Assembly: GCA_001643675.2 (NCBI GenBank) | Contig: LSRY02000005.1 | Coordinates: 870,501-934,500, forward strand | Length of the DNA: 64,000 bases | Reading direction: 5' to 3' | From: Monocercomonoides exilis | Taxonomy: Eukaryota > Preaxostyla > Oxymonadida > Polymastigidae | Shown: positions 60,301 through 64,000 of the stretch, piece after piece | Layout: the number at the start of each line of letters is the position of its first letter | Position numbering within the stretch: the first letter of the stretch is position 1 | Notes under the pieces: generated by a model | The model's database searches: none | Told to the model about the DNA's origin: nothing | What the model saw: the letters and a program-made list of their open reading frames with translations, nothing else | Position numbers and translations under genes: made by a program

Positions 60301-62685
60301 TCATCTTCTTCTTCTTCCTCCTCCTCGTTTTCATCTTCATCGTCATCTTCATCATCATCAGCGTCTCCTTCTTCATTGTCCTCTTCTGTTTGGTCAGATA
60401 GCGACAGAAAGAGCTTCTCTGTGATTTGCTTCGCCTTCTGCTTGTTATTCAGCAGCTCTGCCATCTTCCTCTTCTCCCTTTCAAACGCTGACTCCTTCTC
60501 CTTCTCTGCTTCTTCTTTGCCTTTCCTCCTGCGACTGCTCTTGTTTGCATTTGATTGGGTCAATGTTTGTGAGGGCGTTCCCTTTTCATTTGCTTCTCTT
60601 CCTTCTTTTGATTCAATTTTTTCTTTTCCCTCTTTTTCTTTCTTATCATCTTTTTTCAAACTTCCTGTGTTTTCCTTCCCACCCCAAATCTTCTCTCCAT
60701 TCACTTTGTCCTTCTTGTTACTCGCATTTTCTGCTCCTTCTGCCTCTCTCTCGCTGCTCTCGTCGTCTAGTCCGCTTCCATCGTATTCTTCGCTGTCGTC
60801 GTCTTTCTCCTCAAACAGCAACCGGCGCAGCACAACAATCTCGTTCCTCAGCCGTTTGCACGCCTTCGTTTCTTCTTTCTTTCGCTTTTCTTCTTTCTCG
60901 TCGCTCGTTGCAAAGTCATTCCGGCTCTTGATTTTCTGCCGATGTTCCACAAACAGCTCGACCAATGAGCGTGATGTGTCTGAAATCTCATTCTGTGCTT
61001 GTGTCTTTTCGTCGATATGCTTCTCAGTTGATTGAGTTTTCTTAACTGCTGTTGCAGACAAAGGCGATGATGAAAAAGATGAAAGAGCAGAAAGAGCAGA
61101 AAGAGTGTTGTGAGGCAGATGATATTCTGTCATGTTAGATATTGCTGTTGTTGTGCTGTTTGAAATGTAGTTTTGCGGCTGAAGTGACGAAGTGAGAGAG
61201 AGCGAGTGAGGAGAAAGGCCGAAGCGTGGGTGAAGCAGAAGCGAAGGGAAAAACGGGAAAGGAAGAATGTAATCAAACAGGAATGACAGCGGCACCTCGT
61301 CTGCAGCAGCGCCAGGAAATCCTGGCAATGAACAGCACGAAGCATTTTGTGGAGTGGGTGATGTCTGACTTCGAATGAACGAGCGAAAGCTGAAGAGGCG
61401 AAATGAAGAATAGATTGGGAAATACTGTGAGCTCTTCTTTTTAAGGGAAGCATTGTCACTCGGCATTGAATCTGAAGTGGATTCAGAAGGAATTTCTCCT
61501 TTTAACTTCGAATTGATCATGTTTTTCAATTGCCGTGCTTTTGACTCCTTTCGTTTTTCGGACTTTTCTTTCAAATCCAAATGAAATGCGTCTCTTTCCT
61601 TTTGAGATTCCTTCCATTCATTCTGAAGTTCATTGTTTATCTGAAGCAGTTTCGCCACAACATTAACACAAGATCCTGTTTCTGTAATGAAATTGACATC
61701 AGCTATTCTTCTTTCGTTTTCTTTGTTTGTGAAAAAAGAATTCCATCTGGCACTTTGAGCTTCAAATTGAGGATCAATATTAGCCTTGAGTGTTCTTTCA
61801 GTAGATGAGATTAAACTCATGAGTTGCTTTTTCTCAATTTTCAACCTGTTAGCTTCTTTAATATTGCTTTCATCTAATTCATGCTTATCATCCGCTTTTT
61901 CTTCAATAACCACGGAATTACATTCACGTTCAGAAGAACAGCAAGGCAAGCACGGATTGTTTGCAGAATTTTCTATTGAAATTCCTGTTCTTTTAGGTTG
62001 ATAGATTGAAAATGCGTATAACGGGAACAAAGAATGACGAGGGCACGAAGAGGCTTGCAAAAGAACATCTGTTGCTGGGTTTAATGATGAAGTTTCAAAA
62101 AATGTTCCTGATAGGCTGTAAAGAGAATTTTTTCGAATATATTTCGAAACCATTCTTGGGGCAATCAAAAAATCCGATGAATCTCTTTTTGTAGACGTAG
62201 ATTCAGTTTTATATTCTTTGAGTTTATTTTGTTGTGAATTACTATCGAAGTTTGATGAAGGAATTTGATAACTATTCCAATAATCCGACGATCCAAAATG
62301 GCGAGATATTGAAAATCTATTTTGCAAATCATTATTTTGCAACGTCTACACAAATTTAAGAAACAAAAGAAAGTGTTCAATGAAAAATATACGAAAAATT
62401 TTATACCGTAAAGTTTGGAGTCAAAGAATGAATTTCTCTGAATATTGTTGTTGAAAAGTAGTGAGAAAATTTTTTGCTATTTTTTGGAGAAATGGATATT
62501 TTGACTATTGGAGGAAGTGGTTGTATTAAATTAACTTTTTTTTGTGTCTTATCACTTGATCGAGAAGAGTTTTGGTTTGGAAAAGATGTATCAGGGCAAG
62601 AGAGTGCTTGCTCGTCGTCAAGATCCAATGAAAGAAATTTTTGGATAAAGTTTTCTTCTTCGAAATATCCAATTTTCTTTTCCAT
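54396..62685 (-). CDS. Giant TLDc-domain protein
   Basis: About 2,742 residues from exons 62685-62407 and 62345-54396. The 61-bp intron has donor GTATAA and acceptor GTAG, phase 0. The carboxyl end (about 2440-2742) is a TLDc domain: LLQRSLP helix, WRLLFAKSRHGTSF, DNIFGCFCSH, YGTNECFLF, IAFGSGSSWSLSIS and FANPVLS, ending DFFIDDIEIW. TLDc proteins such as OXR1 and NCOA7 bind the V-ATPase and act in oxidative-stress resistance. Serine runs are inserted inside the domain, between its first helix and strand and in two later loops. A long charged helix (about 2070-2250, EREKEREKKFERERRR) precedes it. The first 2,000 residues are low in complexity, with glutamate runs and serine runs. No LysM, GRAM or TBC domain is seen. 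Only the TLDc end suggests function. Confidence 0.85.
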
Positions 62686-62907
62686 TCCAAATTGATCACT
62701 CAATATATAATAAATTTTTCGATTGACGGTTTAAAGCAAAGATTAAATTGCAATTTGGGTTCCATCTTATTGTTGTTTATTTTAAAAATATCAAAATAAA
62801 GCATTTGATGTGTTTGAGAAGATTTTGCAATTATCCTTTGTTGATTTATAGATTAACTTTTTTATTTTATTTTTGAATTTATTTTTTCATTTTAATTTCC
62901 AGAAATA
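62686..62907. promoter_or_regulatory. Upstream region of the TLDc gene
   Basis: AT-rich sequence between the TLDc gene start and the inverted-repeat element. It must hold the promoter by position, but no specific motif can be named. Confidence 0.3.
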
Positions 62908-63877
62908 CACCAAAAATAATTCAAATTCGAAAAAGAATAATTCAATTTCGTAATTAATAATTCGAATTCGAAAATTAATAATTCGAATTCGGAATTAATA
63001 ATTCGAATTCGAAAAAAAATAATTCGATTTCGGAATTAATAATTCGAATTCGAAAAAAAATAATTCGATTTCGGAATTAATAATTCAAAATCGAAAAAAA
63101 ATAATTCGAATTCGGAATTAATAATTCAATTTCGTAATTTATTAATTCGATTTCGAAAAAGAATATTTCAATTTCGAAACGTAAATTTTTTTGATTTGTG
63201 GAATGAATAACTTGTGTTTAAGGTTTTAAATTCTTTAATTTTTTATCTCATCAGCAAATTTTGTTTATCAATATTTGAAAAATGATGCATTTTCATAAAA
63301 ATATTTTCTTTCATTTTGAATGAAGATTTATTGATTGAAGTTAATTTGAAAAGGAAATAAATACATTTTCATGTTTAAAACCGATATTATCCAAAATTTT
63401 GCCAATGAAACAATCACATTATTGTGAAGAAATAATTCAATAATCGTGATAAAATTTTTTTTTAATTTTTATTTGGTCATTCTATAGAATGAATTTTTAT
63501 TAAATAATTATTATTTAAGTGATGATTTTCGAAAATGAAAAAAAAATTTTTTTAAATAAATTTATTGATTGTTACAATAAAAAAAACAGTTTTCTATGAG
63601 TAATAAAATTTGATTTGTTTAAAAATAACTTGAACTTTTCTGAAATCCATTCTCGAGAAAAATTAAAAATTTCAGTTTTTAATGAATTTCGAAATTGAAA
63701 TATTCATTTTCGAAATTGAAATATTCTTTTTCGAAATCGAATTAATAAATTACGAAATTGAATTATTAATTCCGAATTCGAATTATTTTTTTTCGAATTC
63801 GAATTATTAATTCCGAATTCGAATTATTAATTTTCGAAATTGAATTATTTTTTTTCGAATTAGAATTATTTTTGGTG
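62908..63877. mobile_element. Tc1/mariner-like MITE with subterminal repeats
   Basis: A 970-bp element with inverted ends CACCAAAAATAATTC and GAATTATTTTTGGTG, directly flanked by TA on both sides (62906-62907 and 63878-63879). Inside each end lies a block of short tandem repeats built on AATAATTCGAATTCG-type units: about 62925-63175 on the left and the complementary 63680-63860 on the right. The middle (about 63190-63660) is plain AT-rich DNA without a reading frame. TA duplication points to Tc1/mariner-type mobilisation. Absence of a transposase makes it non-autonomous. The repeated palindromic units could be transposase or host-factor binding sites. Confidence 0.85.
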
Positions 63878-64000
63878 TAATATTAGCATTCATCAAACTG
63901 ACATTATAAAAGAAAGCGTTCGTTTGTTCGTTTCAACGAATAGAATTACGAAAAAATAAGCTATAAATAACAAATAAAAAATTTCGTTTAATCGCAAAAA

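Noticed and set aside
62908-63877. Helitron or Polinton interpretation of the right-end element
   Set aside because: It has inverted ends and TA flanks, unlike Helitrons. It is far too short for a Polinton and lacks a 6-bp duplication.
1-64000. Alternative genetic code with TAA/TAG as glutamine, known in some oxymonads
   Set aside because: Homology-supported genes end at TAA (CDC50, FRA10AC1) and TAG (the reductase-like gene), and no conserved block requires reading through them.
1-64000. CRISPR arrays, bacterial operons, rRNA or tRNA genes
   Set aside because: No direct-repeat/spacer pattern, ribosome-binding sites or RNA-gene signatures were seen. The tandem repeats at 62925-63175 are mirrored inside a transposon-like element and lack unique spacers.

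Overview
The window is eukaryotic nuclear DNA from a protist. The evidence is short spliceosomal introns, AT-rich intergenic DNA, very large serine- and glutamate-rich reading frames, and eukaryote-only families: a CDC50 flippase subunit, a UCH deubiquitinase, FRA10AC1, a MyTH4-RhoGAP protein and a TLDc protein. TAA, TAG and TGA all act as stops, so the standard code is used. Homopolymer-rich giant proteins plus a truncated surface-protein fragment with the Cys-x-Pro-Cys-Lys-Thr style found in metamonads make an oxymonad-type metamonad plausible. That placement is inference only.

Layout, left to right. A truncated surface-protein remnant (346-1022, minus) is followed by three tightly packed plus-strand genes: a small three-exon protein (2258-3095), a secreted cysteine-rich protein (3224-3841), and a 1,323-residue adenylation-carrier-reductase enzyme (3964-7935). 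Next come a seven-exon UCH deubiquitinase (8398-9601, minus) and FRA10AC1 (9733-10791, plus). A 4.3-thousand-residue ZZ-finger protein (11037-24091, minus) and a MyTH4-RhoGAP protein (24449-26756, minus) follow. A gene-poor stretch (26757-28927) carries two large inverted-repeat elements. Two plus-strand genes follow: a leucine-rich-repeat protein (28928-31698) and a disordered protein (32337-34869). The right half is a minus-strand block: CDC50 (35638-36980), a second giant gene (37236-50597) that joins two long reading frames through a 152-bp intron, a proline/glutamate-rich protein (50771-54127), and a 2.7-thousand-residue TLDc protein (54396-62685). The right end holds a roughly 970-bp inverted-repeat element flanked by TA dinucleotides (62908-63877).

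I inferred 27 introns by frame and, for UCH and CDC50, by residue-by-residue agreement with the families. They are 48-182 bp long. Of these, 22 of 27 have a donor of the form G-T/C-N-T-G, and all end in AG. Two are GC-AG introns with the same GCATGC donor. Two exons are only 8 and 11 nt.

The genes do not form one pathway. They are a mixture of ubiquitin turnover, RNA processing, membrane lipid asymmetry, Rho-type signalling and unrecognised proteins. The most unusual items are the A-T-R enzyme with its zinc-ribbon front end, the RhoGAP domain without its arginine finger, the CDC50 ectodomain without disulfide cysteines, the GC-AG introns and microexons, and three inverted-repeat elements, two of them bounded by TA as in Tc1/mariner-type insertions.
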